Part shown: piece after piece, positions 63,252 to 64,000 of the stretch | Layout: every line of letters starts with the position of its first letter | Numbering within the stretch: the first letter of the stretch is position 1 | Assembly: GCA_016791115.1 (NCBI GenBank) | Contig: JAEUNL010000004.1 | Span: 1 to 64,000 of the forward strand | Length of the DNA stretch: 64,000 nt | Reading direction: 5' to 3' | Source of the DNA: Rhodocyclaceae bacterium | GTDB taxonomy: Bacteria; Pseudomonadota; Gammaproteobacteria; Burkholderiales; Rhodocyclaceae | Translations under genes and position numbers: made by a program | Notes under the pieces: generated by a model | The model's database searches: none | Seen by the model: only the letters and a program-made list of their open reading frames with translations | What the model was told of the DNA's origin: nothing

Positions 63252-64000
63252 ATGGCCGTCTTCACGCCCGTTTCCCTGAACCAAGTTGCCGCCTGGCTCA
63301 AGAACTACTCGATCGGGGCGCCGCTCGAGCTGAAGGGCATCCCGTCCGGCATCGAGAACAGCAACTTCTTCCTGACCACGACGCACGGCCAGTATGTGCT
63401 AACCCTGTTCGAGAAACTGACGCGCAGCGAATTGCCGTTCTACATCCACCTCATGGCGCATCTCGCACGACACGGCATCCCGTGCCCGGCACCCATCGCG
63501 GATCGCGACAATGAATACTTGGGGCAGCTCAACGGCAAGCCTGCCGCAATTGTGTCGCGGCTCTCGGGCGCCTCGGACATGTCTCCGGGCATGGCGCACT
63601 GCGCGGCAATTGGCGGCGTCCTTGCCGACATGCATGTCGCAGGTCAGTCTTACGGTCGCAGGCTGGAGAACCCCCGTGGCCCGCGCTGGTGGCGCGAGAC
63701 GGCGCCCTTGGTCATGCCCTTCCTCCCGTCCGACGAACAGGCAATGCTGACCGAAGAGCTGCGCTTCCAGGGCACGCACCGGCACGACGAGCTGCCGCGC
63801 GGCGTGGTCCACGCCGACCTGTTTCGCGACAACTGCCTGTTCGCCAGCGACACCGGCGCACCGAGGGTCGGCGGCATCATCGACTTCTACTTCGCCGGCA
63901 ATGACGTCCTGCTGTTCGACGTTGCCGTCACCGTCAATGATTGGTGTTCCGACGCTTCCGGGGAACTGGATACGGCGCGGGCAGGCGCCCTGCTCGATGC
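63252..64000 (+). CDS. thrB: Homoserine kinase, ThrB type II (partial)
   Basis: At least 249 residues; the 3' end runs off the window. MAVFTPVSLNQVAAWLKNYSIG at the start, GIPSGIENSNFFLTT and VVHADLFRDNCLF (APH-type catalytic HxDxxxxN) identify the aminoglycoside-phosphotransferase-like ThrB of beta- and alphaproteobacteria, unlike the GHMP form of E. coli. It phosphorylates homoserine in threonine synthesis. It follows DUF2782 by 69 bases. Confidence 0.95.
   Translation, partial: MAVFTPVSLNQVAAWLKNYSIGAPLELKGIPSGIENSNFFLTTTHGQYVLTLFEKLTRSELPFYIHLMAHLARHGIPCPAPIADRDNEYLGQLNGKPAAIVSRLSGASDMSPGMAHCAAIGGVLADMHVAGQSYGRRLENPRGPRWWRETAPLVMPFLPSDEQAMLTEELRFQGTHRHDELPRGVVHADLFRDNCLFASDTGAPRVGGIIDFYFAGNDVLLFDVAVTVNDWCSDASGELDTARAGALLD

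Noticed and set aside
1-64000. CRISPR array, complete prophage or new defence island
   Set aside because: No regularly spaced direct repeats, no phage structural genes, and no cluster of unknown genes with nuclease/ATPase pairs were seen. The only mobile-type region is the decayed first 1.4 kb.

Overview
The window is GC-rich, densely coded chromosomal DNA from a betaproteobacterium. Gene order supports this: glyQ-glyS-gmhB-plsC, miaB-phoH-ybeY-corC-lnt, zapB-zapA followed by a likely 6S RNA and an EVE-domain gene, and polA near a DUF2782 gene and thrB. Genus cannot be decided from sequence alone; a metabolically versatile aerobic or facultative member of Rhodocyclales, Nitrosomonadales or Burkholderiales would fit.

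1-1.4 kb is the decayed end of a mobile island. The left end of an IS21-family element cuts a DUF3987 (plasmid/phage helicase-primase type) gene, and a 48-bp 3' tRNA fragment that looks like an attachment site follows. Chromosomal DNA seems to resume after about 1.41 kb. 2-7.1 kb holds a c-di-GMP signalling pair: an HD-GYP response regulator and a large membrane hybrid histidine kinase. 7.1-19.9 kb is two minus-strand housekeeping operons, glyQS-gmhB-plsC-(two DUF45 genes)-gloA and (hypothetical)-miaB-phoH-ybeY-corC-lnt-rhodanese. 20.1-23.8 kb has a tRNA-Met, a ubiquinone hydroxylase, dsbC, an Irr-like Fur regulator and a secreted endonuclease/phosphatase.

23.9-26.5 kb is a FixL/FixJ-like two-component pair and a lone PAS protein separated by strong hairpins. 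26.5-28.3 kb is an ada-alkB alkylation-repair operon. 29.3-31.5 kb is a di-haem cytochrome c peroxidase divergent from oxyR; the shared promoter carries a four-element OxyR operator and an FNR-type dyad. 31.5-40.2 kb contains a lipoprotein, yceH, chrA, a diguanylate cyclase convergent with a 7TM hybrid kinase, a YkgJ-type protein and uppP. 40.2-49.4 kb is a catabolic/transport region: a gamma-glutamyltransferase, a TauE-type exporter, an FAH-family hydrolase, a ketopantoate-reductase-like enzyme, a complete tripartite tricarboxylate transporter (tctCBA) and an oxalyl-CoA-synthetase-like ligase.

49.7-51 kb is EVE, probable 6S RNA, zapA and zapB. 51.07-59.2 kb is a cobalamin uptake and nucleotide-loop assembly locus under a cobalamin riboswitch: btuB, cobU, btuF, btuD, btuC, cobT, cobS, cobC. 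No corrin-ring genes are present, so within this window the pathway is salvage. 59.2-64 kb carries polA, a LOG-like protein, a DUF2782 protein and the start of thrB. I found no CRISPR array, no complete prophage and no recognisable new multi-gene defence system. The most interesting items are the junction at 214/215, the active-site-less DUF45 paralogue, the oxyR/ccp control region, and the hairpin at the tctC-tctB boundary.
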